Assembly (NCBI GenBank): GCA_047601745.1
Contig: JASGIS010000001.1
Coordinates: 496,001-560,000, forward strand
DNA: 64,000 bases
Source: JAKPAM01 sp047601745
GTDB taxonomy: Bacteria > Pseudomonadota > Gammaproteobacteria > Burkholderiales > Burkholderiaceae_E
Reading direction: 5' to 3'
Shown: positions 28,783-37,269 of the stretch, one piece after another
Position numbering within the stretch: the first letter of the stretch is position 1
How the letters are laid out: every line of letters starts with the position of its first letter
Program-made: the position numbers and the translations under genes
The notes under the pieces: model-generated
The model's database searches: none
Told to the model about the DNA's origin: nothing
What the model saw: the letters and a program-made list of their open reading frames with translations, nothing else

Positions 28783-29808
28783 TCAGTCCGCGTAGATGTT
28801 CGCCTTGCGGATGATCGGCGTCCACTTGTCGATCTCGGACACCAGGAACTTGTTCAACGCCTCGGGCGTCGCGCGATCGCTGGGCACCGGCTCGGTCCCC
28901 AGCTCGGCGAAGCGCTTGATCAGCTCGGGGTTCTTCAGCCCCTGCTGCAACGCGGCCACCAGCTTGTCGATGACCGGCTTGGGCGTGCCCTTCGGCGCGT
29001 ACAACGCGTGCCAGACCGACACGTTGAAGCCGGTCAGCCCCGATTCGGCCATCGTCGGCAGGTCCGGCAGCGTCGACAGGCGCTTGGCCGTCGTCACGGC
29101 CAGCGCCTTGACCTTGCCGGCCTTGATGTGCTGCGTCGTGTTGGTCGTCTGATCGCACAGCAGGTCGACCTGCCCGCCGATCAGGTCGGTGATCGCCGGC
29201 GCCGCGCCCTTGTACGGCACCGTCGTCAGATCCTGGCCGATCTGCGACATGAACAGCAGCCCGCACAGGTGCGACGCCGAGCCGACGCCGGCGTTGGCCA
29301 TCGTCACCTTGTCGGCATTGGCCTTCAGGTACGGCAGCAGTTCGGCGATCGACTTCGGCGGCAGGTCGTTCTTGGTCAGGAACGTCATCGGCACTTCGTT
29401 GATCAGGCCGATGTACTCGAAGTCCTTCAGCGGATCGAACGGCAGGCGGCGGTACAGCGCGGGCGCCGTCGACATGCCGATGTGATGCAGCAGCAGCATG
29501 TAGCCGTCGGGCGAGGCCTTGGCCACCTTGGCCGCGCCGATCGTGCCGCCGGCACCGCCCAGGTTCTCGACGATGAAGTTCGAGCCGGGAATCGCCTTGG
29601 TCATCGCGTCGGCCAGGTTGCGCGCGACGGTATCGGTCGGACCGCCGGCCGTGAACGGCACGACGATCGACACCGGCTTCGTCGGATACGACTGGGCCGA
29701 CGCAGCGGACGCGGTCAGGCCCACGACGCCGGCCAGGCAGGCGCCGGCCAGCCGGGAAAGCGGGGAGACGCCGGCCAGCCGGCGGAAGGGGGACAGGAAC
29801 GTGGGCAT
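28783..29808 (-). CDS. Bug/TctC family periplasmic binding protein
   Basis: A 341-residue tripartite-tricarboxylate-transporter receptor. It has a signal peptide ending ASAQS, then YPTKPVSIVVPFTAGGPTD, the beta-alpha ligand loop of the family, VENLGGAGG, SPDGYMLLLHH, and VPYKGAAPAITDLIGGQVDL. The start at 29808 has GGAGA 9 nt upstream; a longer frame to 29886 lacks one. Bug proteins bind carboxylates such as tartrate, malate or glutamate. No TctA/TctB membrane partners are in the window. The gene follows a tartrate/malate-type dehydrogenase after 102 bp, so a C4 dicarboxylate is the likeliest ligand. Confidence 0.9.
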   Translation of the reverse strand: MPTFLSPFRRLAGVSPLSRLAGACLAGVVGLTASAASAQSYPTKPVSIVVPFTAGGPTDTVARNLADAMTKAIPGSNFIVENLGGAGGTIGAAKVAKASPDGYMLLLHHIGMSTAPALYRRLPFDPLKDFEYIGLINEVPMTFLTKNDLPPKSIAELLPYLKANADKVTMANAGVGSASHLCGLLFMSQIGQDLTTVPYKGAAPAITDLIGGQVDLLCDQTTNTTQHIKAGKVKALAVTTAKRLSTLPDLPTMAESGLTGFNVSVWHALYAPKGTPKPVIDKLVAALQQGLKNPELIKRFAELGTEPVPSDRATPEALNKFLVSEIDKWTPIIRKANIYAD

Positions 29809-29910
29809 CGCTATTTCTCCAGACCTTGGATGCGGGTTGCGAGGACAGAACGGAATCCGCCGAGACCGGACGGACGGCGCGGGCACCGGACGACGGCCCC
29901 CGCGCGAGGA

Positions 29911-31020
29911 TCAGTCGCCGAGCGCCTCGACGACGGCCTTGCCGACATCGACGGTGCCGGCCTGACCGCCCAGGTCGCGCGTGCGCGGGCCGTCGGCGGT
30001 CACCGTCTCGATCGCCTTCAGGATCAGGTCGTGCGCGGCCGGAAATCCGAGGTGCTCGAGCATCATCGCGCCGGACCAGATCTGGCCGATCGGGTTGGCG
30101 ATGCCCTGGCCGGCGATGTCCGGCGCCGAGCCGTGCACGGGCTCGAACAGCGACGGGTACTTGCGTTCGGGGTTGATGTTGCCGGACGGCGCGATGCCGA
30201 TGGTGCCGGTGCACGCCGGCCCCAGGTCGGACAGGATGTCGCCGAACAGGTTGGACGCGACGACGACGTCGAACCATTGCGGGTTGCGCACGAAATGCGC
30301 GGTCAGGATGTCGATGTGGAACTTGTCGAGCCGCACGTCCGGGTATTCGCCGGCGATCGCCGCCACGCGCTCGTCCCAGTACGGCATCGAGATGAAGATG
30401 CCGTTGGACTTGGTCGCCGACGTCAGGTGCCGCGCCGGCCGCCGCCGCGCCAGTTCGAACGCGTAGCGCAGCACGCGGTCGACGCCGATGCGCGTGAACA
30501 CCGATTGCTGCATCACGACCTCGCGCTCGGTCCCCTCGAACATCCGGCCGCCGATCGACGAGTACTCGCCCTCGGTGTTCTCGCGCACGATGTAGAAATC
30601 GATCTCGCCCGGCTGGCGCGGCGTGCCGTCCGGACGCACGAGCGGCGAGGTCACGCCGCGCATCAGCCGCGCGGGCCGCAGGTTGATGTACTGGTCGAAC
30701 TCGCGGCGCATCAGCAGCAGCGAGCCCCACAAGGAGATGTGGTCGGGCACGATCGCGGGCCAGCCGATCGCGCCGTAAAAAATCGCGTCATGGCCGCCGA
30801 TCCGGTCCTTCCAGTCGTCGGGCATCATCTTGCCGTGACGCTGCCAGTAGTCGCAGTTGGCGAAATCGAAGTGATCGAAGTGCAGGTCGATTCCCTGCCG
30901 GCTGGCGACGGCTTCGAGCACGCGCAAGCCTTCGGGCATGACCTCCTTGCCGATGCCGTCGCCGGCGATGACGGCGATCCGCTGCTTGCCGGGGGACGCC
31001 TTGGTGGTAAGTTGTGTCAT
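29911..31020 (-). CDS. tartrate / D-malate dehydrogenase (beta-decarboxylating)
   Basis: An NAD-dependent beta-hydroxyacid oxidative decarboxylase of the isopropylmalate dehydrogenase fold, TtuC/DmlA branch; it could oxidise tartrate or decarboxylate D-malate to pyruvate. About 369 residues with AVIAGDGIGKEVMPE, the substrate segment RREFDQYINLRPAR, FYIVRENTEGEYSSIGG, TKSNG, VVASNLFGDILSDL and EPVHGSAPDIAGQGIANP. ATG at 31020 is preferred; a GTG two codons upstream (31026) is possible and neither has a good ribosome site. It pairs with the downstream Bug gene. Confidence 0.88.
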   Translation of the reverse strand: MTQLTTKASPGKQRIAVIAGDGIGKEVMPEGLRVLEAVASRQGIDLHFDHFDFANCDYWQRHGKMMPDDWKDRIGGHDAIFYGAIGWPAIVPDHISLWGSLLLMRREFDQYINLRPARLMRGVTSPLVRPDGTPRQPGEIDFYIVRENTEGEYSSIGGRMFEGTEREVVMQQSVFTRIGVDRVLRYAFELARRRPARHLTSATKSNGIFISMPYWDERVAAIAGEYPDVRLDKFHIDILTAHFVRNPQWFDVVVASNLFGDILSDLGPACTGTIGIAPSGNINPERKYPSLFEPVHGSAPDIAGQGIANPIGQIWSGAMMLEHLGFPAAHDLILKAIETVTADGPRTRDLGGQAGTVDVGKAVVEALGD

Positions 31021-31144
31021 CTTCACGCGAAGTCGGGCGTTGACGGGTGGGCCGGACGAAAGGCCGGGTTAGCCCATGAGTCTAATGGCTGAGGTCGAAA
31101 ACCGCGAAACCGCTGACGCCCACTCGCCTCCAGGATCGAAAATC

Positions 31145-31840
31145 ATGTCCGTCCCCCCGACCCTTGCCCCTTCCCCTCCGGCTCATGAGGCGCTCGCCGC
31201 GACCGCGGCCCGCCGCGGCGATCGCGCCGTCCCCCGCGGCCGCGGGCGGCGGATCCTCGGCCGAGCCGGCGACCTCGCGCAGGCGCTCGCCGGCGGCCCC
31301 GGCCGGCTGGCGGCACTGGCCGTCAGCGCCGCGCTGCTCGGCGGCTGCGCGGCGATGGGGCCGTCGGGCGTGCGCCCGGGTGGCCTGACGCTGACCGAGA
31401 TCGTCGCGATGCTCGACGCCAAACAGCCGCAGGCCGACATCGCCAGGACGATCAAGCAGCGCGGGCTGGCCGCGCAGGCGTCCGCCGACGACGTGCAGAT
31501 GCTCGAGAACAAGGGCGCCAAGAACGAAGTCATCGACGCGGTGCTGATCGCGAGCTGGGACGATTCGGACGACGTGCGCTACGCGCGCGGCTACGGCTAT
31601 CCGTACTACTACGACGATCCGTTCTGGTCGCCCTGGCCCTGGGGCGTCGGCTTCGGGTATGGCTGGGGCGGCTACGGCTACGGCTGGGGCGGACCCGGGT
31701 ATTACCGGCCCGGCCCGTGGTACGGCGGCGGCGGGCATTGGGGCGGCCGGCCGGGCCCGGCGCCGCCGCCGCCGATCCGCCAGGGCATGCCGCGCAGCCC
31801 GGGGTTCAACGCGCCGCGGCCGTTGACGCCGCGCCGCTGA
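31145..31840 (+). CDS. Gly/Tyr-rich lipoprotein of unknown function
   Basis: A 231-residue protein. Its long Arg-rich N-terminus leads to a hydrophobic stretch and lipobox LLGGC at about residues 65-70. A helical region follows (LTLTEIVAMLDAKQPQADIARTI), then a C-terminal low-complexity stretch of Gly, Tyr, Trp and Pro between about residues 145 and 205, and a Pro/Arg tail. The conserved middle resembles small 'peptidoglycan-side' lipoproteins of Burkholderiales but no named family is certain. An ATG at 31076 is less likely than 31145 because it would put the hydrophobic segment near residue 85. Confidence 0.6.
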   Translation: MSVPPTLAPSPPAHEALAATAARRGDRAVPRGRGRRILGRAGDLAQALAGGPGRLAALAVSAALLGGCAAMGPSGVRPGGLTLTEIVAMLDAKQPQADIARTIKQRGLAAQASADDVQMLENKGAKNEVIDAVLIASWDDSDDVRYARGYGYPYYYDDPFWSPWPWGVGFGYGWGGYGYGWGGPGYYRPGPWYGGGGHWGGRPGPAPPPPIRQGMPRSPGFNAPRPLTPRR

Positions 31841-31959
31841 ATGCTCGCGCCGATCGATCGGCCGGGGCGTCCGGCTGCGCCGCATCGCCGCTACGCGTCG
31901 GCGTGGTTGCCGATGTTGTTGCGAAAAGACGTCGATCGATCGCCGATGCAAAAAACGTA

Positions 31960-31988
31960 TTGCAACGCAACAAAAGAACGACTATACT
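31960..31988 (+). promoter_or_regulatory. promoter of the candidate small RNA
   Basis: TTGCAA (31960-31965), a 17-bp spacer and TATACT (31983-31988). The surrounding DNA is A-rich against a G+C-rich background. The first purine at a suitable distance is G31996. Confidence 0.6.
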
Positions 31989-31995
31989 TTTTTCT

Positions 31996-32053
31996 GTCTC
32001 CTCCACCTCCTCTTTGGTGGATTCAGCCCGCGCCTTCGGACGCGGGCTTTTTT
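31996..32053 (+). ncRNA. candidate 58-nt small RNA with 16S anti-Shine-Dalgarno sequence
   Basis: Between the promoter at 31960-31988 and an intrinsic terminator lie about 58 nt with no coding potential. Hairpin 1 has stem CCACC (32003-32007) and GGTGG (32016-32020) with loop TCCTCTTT. The sequence CACCTCCT at 32004-32011 is identical to the anti-Shine-Dalgarno end of 16S rRNA, and a second CCTCC starts at 32000. Hairpin 2 is the terminator GCCCGCG-loop-CGCGGGC (32026-32047) with six T. The layout recalls an Rfam family named betaproteobacterial toxic small RNA; this is from memory and unchecked. It would act by masking ribosome sites or ribosomes. Confidence 0.6.
32026..32053 (+). terminator. 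intrinsic terminator of the candidate small RNA
   Basis: Perfect 7-bp stem GCCCGCG (32026-32032) / CGCGGGC (32041-32047), 8-nt loop with a TTCG core, then TTTTTT at 32048-32053. The best rho-independent terminator in the window. Confidence 0.9.
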
Positions 32054-32064
32054 CTTTCCGGCGC

Positions 32065-32097
32065 CCGAAAACGCGCCGGGGCCCCTGCGGGCCCCGG
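32065..32097 (-). terminator. probable terminator of the glt operon
   Basis: On the minus strand, 21 bp after the gltL stop, a perfect 9-bp stem CCGGGGCCC (32089-32097) / GGGCCCCGG (32076-32084) with a 4-nt loop is followed by CGCGTTTTC. The stem is strong but the T tract is only four bases. Confidence 0.55.
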
Positions 32098-32118
32098 AAT
32101 CGTCGCCGTCTCGGCGGC

Positions 32119-32856
32119 TCAGTGCGATGACAGGATCTTCGACAGGAACTCCTGCGCCCGCGGCCCGCGCGTCGTGTTGAAGAACTCGTCCTTCGTGCAG
32201 TCCTCGACGATCTTGCCGGCGTCCATGAAGATCACGCGGTCCGACACCTTGCGCGCGAAGCCCATCTCGTGCGTGACGACCATCATCGTCATGCCCTCGT
32301 GCGCCAGCTCGACCATCACGTCCAGCACTTCGTTGACCATCTCCGGATCGAGCGCCGACGTCGGCTCGTCGAACAGCATCGCGATCGGATCCATCGCCAG
32401 CGCGCGCGCGATCGCCACGCGCTGCTGCTGACCGCCGGACAACTGGCCCGGAAACTTCTTCGCGTGCGCCGACAGGCCGACGCGTTCCAGCAGCTTGAGT
32501 CCCTTGCGGGTCGCTTCGTCGACGCTGCGGCCCAGCACCTTGATCTGGCCGAGCGTCAGGTTCTCGGTGATCGACAGGTGCGGAAACAGCTCGAAATGCT
32601 GGAACACCATGCCGATGCGCGAGCGCAGCTTCGGCAGGTTGGTGCCCTTGGCGCCCACCGAGACGCCGTCGACGAAGATCTCGCCCTTCTGGAACGGCTC
32701 GAGCGCATTGGCGGTCTTGATCAGCGTCGACTTGCCGGACCCCGACGGGCCGCAGACGACGACGACCTCGCCCTTGTTGATCGACGTCGTGCAATCGGTC
32801 AGCACCTGGAAGCTGCCGTACCACTTGCTGACGTTCTTGAACTCGATCATGGCCAT
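32119..32856 (-). CDS. gltL: glutamate/aspartate ABC transporter ATP-binding protein GltL
   Basis: The 245-residue ATPase energises amino-acid uptake on the cytoplasmic face. It has Walker A GPSGSGKST, Q-loop VFQHFELFPH, signature LSGGQQQRVAIARAL, Walker B AMLFDEPTSALDPEM and the switch His in VVTHEMGFA, all matching polar amino-acid importers. It follows gltK after 13 bp as the last gene of gltIJKL. ATG at 32856 (MAMIEF) or 32850. Confidence 0.93.
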   Translation of the reverse strand: MAMIEFKNVSKWYGSFQVLTDCTTSINKGEVVVVCGPSGSGKSTLIKTANALEPFQKGEIFVDGVSVGAKGTNLPKLRSRIGMVFQHFELFPHLSITENLTLGQIKVLGRSVDEATRKGLKLLERVGLSAHAKKFPGQLSGGQQQRVAIARALAMDPIAMLFDEPTSALDPEMVNEVLDVMVELAHEGMTMMVVTHEMGFARKVSDRVIFMDAGKIVEDCTKDEFFNTTRGPRAQEFLSKILSSH

Positions 32857-32869
32857 GGCCGGAAGCCTC

Positions 32870-33556
32870 TCAGCGGATGATGGCGATGCGCTTCTGCAGC
32901 CGTTTGACCAGCCACGACAGCATGAAGCACAGCACGAAATAGACGACGGCGACGAACAGGTACATCTCGACGATGCGTCCGTCGCGCTGGGCGATCTTGC
33001 CGGCCGCGCCGACGAAGTCGGTCACGTTCAGCAGCGACACCAGCGACACGTCCTGGAACAGCACGATGGTCTGCGTCAGCAGCACCGGCAGCATGTTGCG
33101 GAACGCCTGCGGCAGCACGATCAGCCGCATCGACTGCCAGTAATTGAGGCCCAGCGCGTAGCCGGCGCCGACCTGGCCTTTCGGGATGCTCTGGATGCCG
33201 GCGCGCATGATCTCGCAGAAATACGCGCCCTCGAACAGGATGAACGTGATGTAGGCCGAACGCTCGGCGCCGAGCTGCGGCGGCCGGTCGGCGCCGGTCA
33301 GGTTCTGGATCAGCACCGGCGCCAGGAAATAGAACCAGAAGATCACCAGCAGCAGCGGGATCGAGCGCATCAGGTTCACGTACAGACTCGCCGCACCCGA
33401 CAGCACGCGCTTGGACGACAGCCGCGCCATCGCCAGCAGCGTGCCCCAGATCGTGCCGCCGATCGCCGCGACGATCGTCAACTGCACCGTGTACTGCAGC
33501 CCGCCCAGCAGGTAACCCCAGGACGTGCGGATGACGTCGAAGTCGAGATCGACCAT
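32870..33556 (-). CDS. gltK: glutamate/aspartate ABC transporter permease GltK
   Basis: A 228-residue HisMQ-type inner-membrane permease with about five helices. It carries the LMRSIPLLLVIFWFYFL motif and the EAA loop near FEGAYFCEIMRAGIQSIP then GQVGAGYALGLNYWQSM that docks with GltL. The start overlaps the gltJ stop (TGATG), so the two are coupled. Confidence 0.92.
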   Translation of the reverse strand: MVDLDFDVIRTSWGYLLGGLQYTVQLTIVAAIGGTIWGTLLAMARLSSKRVLSGAASLYVNLMRSIPLLLVIFWFYFLAPVLIQNLTGADRPPQLGAERSAYITFILFEGAYFCEIMRAGIQSIPKGQVGAGYALGLNYWQSMRLIVLPQAFRNMLPVLLTQTIVLFQDVSLVSLLNVTDFVGAAGKIAQRDGRIVEMYLFVAVVYFVLCFMLSWLVKRLQKRIAIIR

Positions 33557-34278
33557 CACTTGCCTCCGCCGATGTAGCCCGGGATCGCGACCCGTTTCTC
33601 GACGAAGGCCATCACGCGGTTGGCGATCAGCGCGATGCCGACGTAGATGACGGTCGCCGCGCCGAACGCCTGAAAGTACAGGAACGTCGTCTCGCCCATC
33701 TCGCGCGTGCGGAAGAACAGCTCGGCCAGCCCGATCGAATAGGCGACCGCCGTGTTCTTGATCAGGTTCATCGTCTCGGACGTCAGCGGCGGGATGATGA
33801 TCCGGTAAGCCATCGGCAGCAGCACGTAGCGGTAGGTCTCCCACTCGCTGAGGCCGAGCGCGTAGCCGGCCATGCGCTGGCCGCGCGGCAGCGCCTGGAT
33901 GCCCGAGCGCACCTGCTCGGCGACGCGGGCGGCGGTGAACAGCCCCAGGCACACGACGGCCGTCGCGAACTGGTGGTGCGTCGGGTCGATCGATACGACC
34001 CAGCGCTTGACCGCCGGGATCAGCCCGGGCACGACGAAGTACCAGACGAAGAACTGGACGATCAGCGGGACGTTGCGGAACAGCTCGACGTAGGCGTTGC
34101 CGAGCCGGACCAGCCAGGGCCGCGACGTGGTCCGGATCACGCCGAGAACGGATCCGAGGAAGAAGGCGATGATGGCCGCCAGCGCGGCCGTGGCCATCGT
34201 CCAGCCCAGGCCGTCGAGCAGCATCTGCAGCCAGGTATCGCCGTAGATGCTCTCCTCGGTAAAGATGCTCAGGTCCAT
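33556..34278 (-). CDS. gltJ: glutamate/aspartate ABC transporter permease GltJ
   Basis: The second HisMQ permease, 240 residues, pairing with GltK. It shows YVELFRNVPLIVQFFVWYFV and the EAA loop AARVAEQVRSGIQALPRGQ followed by AGYALGLSEWETYR. Length and topology are standard. It lies 72 bp after gltI, a gap that contains a G+C-rich imperfect hairpin and may lower downstream expression relative to the binding protein. Confidence 0.92.
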   Translation of the reverse strand: MDLSIFTEESIYGDTWLQMLLDGLGWTMATAALAAIIAFFLGSVLGVIRTTSRPWLVRLGNAYVELFRNVPLIVQFFVWYFVVPGLIPAVKRWVVSIDPTHHQFATAVVCLGLFTAARVAEQVRSGIQALPRGQRMAGYALGLSEWETYRYVLLPMAYRIIIPPLTSETMNLIKNTAVAYSIGLAELFFRTREMGETTFLYFQAFGAATVIYVGIALIANRVMAFVEKRVAIPGYIGGGK

Positions 34279-34350
34279 CCGTTCTCCCGGACTACGAAGT
34301 CGCCGGCGCGACGGCGTCGGCCGGCATGGCGTGCATCGTCAGAGAATCGC

Positions 34351-35244
34351 TCAGATGCCCTTGTCGTTCGGATGCGCGAAGGCCTCCTTGAGCGCCGGGG
34401 AGATCGGGAAATTCAGATTGACGTTGCGCGGCGGGATCGGGCTCGTGAACCACTTGTTGTAGATCTTCTCGATCTCGCCGGACCGCATGATGTCACCGAT
34501 CGTCTTGTCGACCAACGCCTTGAACTGCGGATCGTCCTTGCGCAGCATCGGACCATAGGGCTCGGTGCGCAGCGATTCGTTCAGGATCACGTAGTCGCCC
34601 GGCGACTTGGCGTTGGCGATCTGGCCGGCCAGCAGGATGTCGTCCATCACGAACGCCGACACGCGGTCGTCGACCAGCAGCAGGAAGGACTCGGCGTGAT
34701 CCTTGCCGTAGATCTCCTTGACGTCGACGGTCTTGGACTTCTCGTACTGCTTGATCAGCGGCACGGCGGTGGTGCCCGACGTCGACGAGACGGTCTTGCC
34801 GTTGAGGTCGGCGAACGACTTGATGCCCGAGGACTTCTTGACGACGGCGCTGACGTTGATGACGAAGTACGTCGGCCCGAACGAGACCTGCTTCTGCCGC
34901 TCGACCGAGTTGGTCGTCGAGCCGCATTCGATGTCGACGGTGCCGTTCTGCAGCAGCGGGATCCGGTTGCTGGACGTGACCGGCTGCATCTTGACCTTCA
35001 GATTCGGCATCTTCAGCTCGGCCTTGACCGCGTCGACGACGCGCAGGCACAGCTCGGTCGCGTAGCCGACCGGTTGCTGCTTGTCGTCGAGGTACGAGAA
35101 GGGCACCGACGATTCGCGGTAGGCAACGGCGATCTCGCCGGTCTCCTTGATCTTCTTCAGCGTCCCCGTCAGTTCCTGCGCGTGCGCGCCGGTCGCACAG
35201 GCCGAGACGGCCACGATTGCCATGACGGTGGATTTGAACTTCAT
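34351..35244 (-). CDS. gltI: glutamate/aspartate ABC transporter binding protein GltI
   Basis: A 297-residue periplasmic receptor. Signal peptide MKFKSTVMAIVAVSACATGAHA, then ELTGTLKKIKETGEIAVAYRESSVPFSY, VDIECGSTTNSVERQKQVSF (the Asp/Glu-binding segment) and AFVMDDILLAG. The ATG at 35244 has AGGAGA 8 nt upstream; the longer open frame to 35481 crosses the regulatory region and is rejected. First gene of the operon gltIJKL. Confidence 0.93.
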   Translation of the reverse strand: MKFKSTVMAIVAVSACATGAHAQELTGTLKKIKETGEIAVAYRESSVPFSYLDDKQQPVGYATELCLRVVDAVKAELKMPNLKVKMQPVTSSNRIPLLQNGTVDIECGSTTNSVERQKQVSFGPTYFVINVSAVVKKSSGIKSFADLNGKTVSSTSGTTAVPLIKQYEKSKTVDVKEIYGKDHAESFLLLVDDRVSAFVMDDILLAGQIANAKSPGDYVILNESLRTEPYGPMLRKDDPQFKALVDKTIGDIMRSGEIEKIYNKWFTSPIPPRNVNLNFPISPALKEAFAHPNDKGI

Positions 35245-35405
35245 CGAGCTTCTCCTAGAAAGATACGAACGGCGCGAGGATGCACGCAAGACCGATGCCA
35301 CCGCAATTGCCGCGGCAACGGCTGCCCGGGCGCCCTCAGCGAACCCGAAGCATCGCTCATGTGGACTGTCGTGGCACTCGTTCCGCGGGAAAACACCAAT
35401 GCCGC

Positions 35406-35438
35406 GTTCGCCAAAAATGCGAACATTCGCAAGCGAAT
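35406..35438. promoter_or_regulatory. two adjacent palindromes in the gltI/paaI-like divergent region
   Basis: GTTCGC (35406-35411), 7 bp, GCGAAC (35419-35424), directly followed by ATTCGC (35425-35430), AA, GCGAAT (35433-35438). Two perfect 6-bp inverted repeats sharing the same half-site core TTCGC look like a regulator operator. It sits 23-36 bp before the thioesterase ribosome site and 162 bp before gltI. The regulator is unknown. Confidence 0.45.
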
Positions 35439-35473
35439 CCTGCAGCCCGATCCGACGACGGAGGAGAACAATC

Positions 35474-35878
35474 GTGGACATGGCCTTTCTTCAGCAACGC
35501 ATCGACGGAATGTTTTCAGGACTGCTCGGCGTCAAGCTCGAGTCGGTCTCGCCCGATCGCCTGGTCGCGTCGATGCTGGTCCGCCCCGAACTGTGCACGA
35601 TCGGCGATACGCTGCACGGCGGAGCGTTCATGGCGTTCGCCGATACGATGGGCGCGATCGCCACCGTGGTCAACCTGCCGCCCGGCCATCGGACGACCAC
35701 GCTCGAGTCCAAGACCAACTTCCTGGGCGGCGCGGCCGTCGGCACCCGCGTGACCAGCGAGACGACGCCCTTTCACAAGGGCCGCTCGACCCAGGTCTGG
35801 CAGACCCGGATCAGCAATGCCGACGGCAAGCTGTGCGCGGTGGTCACGCAGACACAGATGGTGATCGCGTCACGCTGA
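35474..35878 (+). CDS. PaaI-type hotdog acyl-CoA thioesterase
   Basis: A 134-residue cytoplasmic thioesterase of the hotdog fold that would hydrolyse aromatic or acyl-CoA. The catalytic region reads LHGGAFMAFADTMGAIA, with the Asp/Glu-equivalent Asp in the helix, and LESKTNFLGGA follows. The GTG at 35474 is 7 nt from AGGAG (35462-35466), better placed than the ATG at 35480. The last 35 bp overlap the opposing racemase gene. Confidence 0.85.
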   Translation: MDMAFLQQRIDGMFSGLLGVKLESVSPDRLVASMLVRPELCTIGDTLHGGAFMAFADTMGAIATVVNLPPGHRTTTLESKTNFLGGAAVGTRVTSETTPFHKGRSTQVWQTRISNADGKLCAVVTQTQMVIASR

Positions 35879-36611
35879 GCGGCGCGAGCAGATCGGGCGC
35901 GCTGGCCGCGACGCAGGCCCGGGCCAGCGCCAGCGTCGCATCGATCAGCGGCACGCCCGGCGGCCAGGCCTGCGCGCGCGCGGCGATCGGAAACTCGGTG
36001 CAGCCCAGCACGATCGCCTCGGCGCCGTCGTCGGCCAGCCGTCGCGCGACCGGCCTCAGCAGCGCCGCGCCCTTGGCGATGCGGCCCGCCTTGACGGCGG
36101 CGATCGCCTCGTCGCACCGCAGCCGCGGCAGGCCGGCCGCCGGCTCGATCACGTCGAAACCGCGCGCCCGCAACCGCGACGCGTAGATGCCGGCCTGGAC
36201 GGTCGCGCTCGACGCCAGCACGCCGATCCGGCGCCGCGACGGATCCAGGCCGCCGATCACGCTGTCGACGATGTGCAGGAACGGCAGCCGCGTCGAACGG
36301 CACAGCTCGTCGTACCAGAAGTGCGCGGTATTGCACGGCATCGCGATCAGCTCGGCGCCGGCGGCTTCGAGCCGACGCAGCGCATCGCGCATCGCCGGCA
36401 GCGGCGTCGGCCCGCGCGCGGTGATCGCTGCGATGCGCGACGGCATCTGCGGCAGCGAGGCGACGATCACCGGCACGTGGTCCTGGTCGCCGTCGGCCCG
36501 GGTCTGCTCGATGATCCGCATCATCAGGTCGGCGGTGGCCAGCGGCCCCATGCCGCCGAGGATGCCGACGGTCAGCCGGCGCGAATGCAGCGAAGTGTTC
36601 ATGGACGCCAT
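35844..36611 (-). CDS. aspartate/glutamate racemase family protein
   Basis: A 255-residue member of the PLP-independent Asp/Glu racemase fold. The two catalytic cysteines are present in MPCNTAH and LGCTEFP, and GILGGMGPLATADLM marks the N-terminus of the aspartate-racemase branch. It converts or isomerises an amino or hydroxy-diacid; with the Glu/Asp transporter next door, aspartate or glutamate is a reasonable substrate. Start ATG at 36611 or 36602. Convergent 35-bp overlap with the thioesterase gene. Confidence 0.85.
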   Translation of the reverse strand: MASMNTSLHSRRLTVGILGGMGPLATADLMMRIIEQTRADGDQDHVPVIVASLPQMPSRIAAITARGPTPLPAMRDALRRLEAAGAELIAMPCNTAHFWYDELCRSTRLPFLHIVDSVIGGLDPSRRRIGVLASSATVQAGIYASRLRARGFDVIEPAAGLPRLRCDEAIAAVKAGRIAKGAALLRPVARRLADDGAEAIVLGCTEFPIAARAQAWPPGVPLIDATLALARACVAASAPDLLAPLSVTRSPSVSA

Positions 36612-36828
36612 CGTCGCCGGCGGCCAGGGCGGCGGCCGGCACGGCGAGGGACGATCCGTGGTCACGAAAGGGGCGGACCGGAGGCAGGCCTTTCGGGGGC
36701 GGGTTTTTCGGCGGGGCCCTCGGAGACCGGCCCGCGCGGCGGTCGTGCGCTATCATCGAAAACGCCCCGGCGCGGCGCGCGGCGATCCCGTCCGCGTGCC
36801 GGCCAGCTCTCGTCCAGCGAGCCCCGAC

Positions 36829-37269
36829 ATGACCACGCCACGATCCCCGTCGCCCGCCCCCGCCCCGCCGCTGAAGCCGCCGGCCGACTACGAACTGATG
36901 CTGCGCGTGGCGCCGAGGCCCGCCGACGTCAACGGCAACGGCGACATCTTCGGCGGCTGGGTGATGTCGCAGGTCGACATCGCCGGCGGCCTGGCCGCGG
37001 CGCGGCGCGCGCGCGGCCGCGTCGTGACGGTCGCCGTCAACGCGTTCCTGTTCAAGGAGCCGGTCTCGGTCGGCGACGCCGTGTCGTTCTACACGAAGGT
37101 CATGGCCACCGGCCGCACGTCGATCACCGTGCACGTCGAGGTCTTCGCGACGCGCAAGCCGTCGAACCCGGTCACCGTCAAGGTGACCGAGGCGACGCTG
37201 ACCTACGTCGCGATCGAAAGCAGCGGCGTCAAGCGCGAGGTGCCGCCGGAACCCCCGCCGTCGGCCTGA
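36829..37269 (+). CDS. YciA-type acyl-CoA thioesterase
   Basis: A 146-residue hotdog thioesterase hydrolysing short- to medium-chain acyl-CoA. The YciA signature is NGNGDIFGGWVMSQVDIAGGLA (here read as DVNGNGDIFGGW then VMSQVDIAG), with catalytic Asp, and later VNAFLFKEPVSVGD. A TATCAT -10-like hexamer lies at 36751-36756. A Pro-rich N-terminal tail precedes the fold. Convergent 41-bp overlap with the glyoxalase-like gene. Confidence 0.88.
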   Translation: MTTPRSPSPAPAPPLKPPADYELMLRVAPRPADVNGNGDIFGGWVMSQVDIAGGLAAARRARGRVVTVAVNAFLFKEPVSVGDAVSFYTKVMATGRTSITVHVEVFATRKPSNPVTVKVTEATLTYVAIESSGVKREVPPEPPPSA

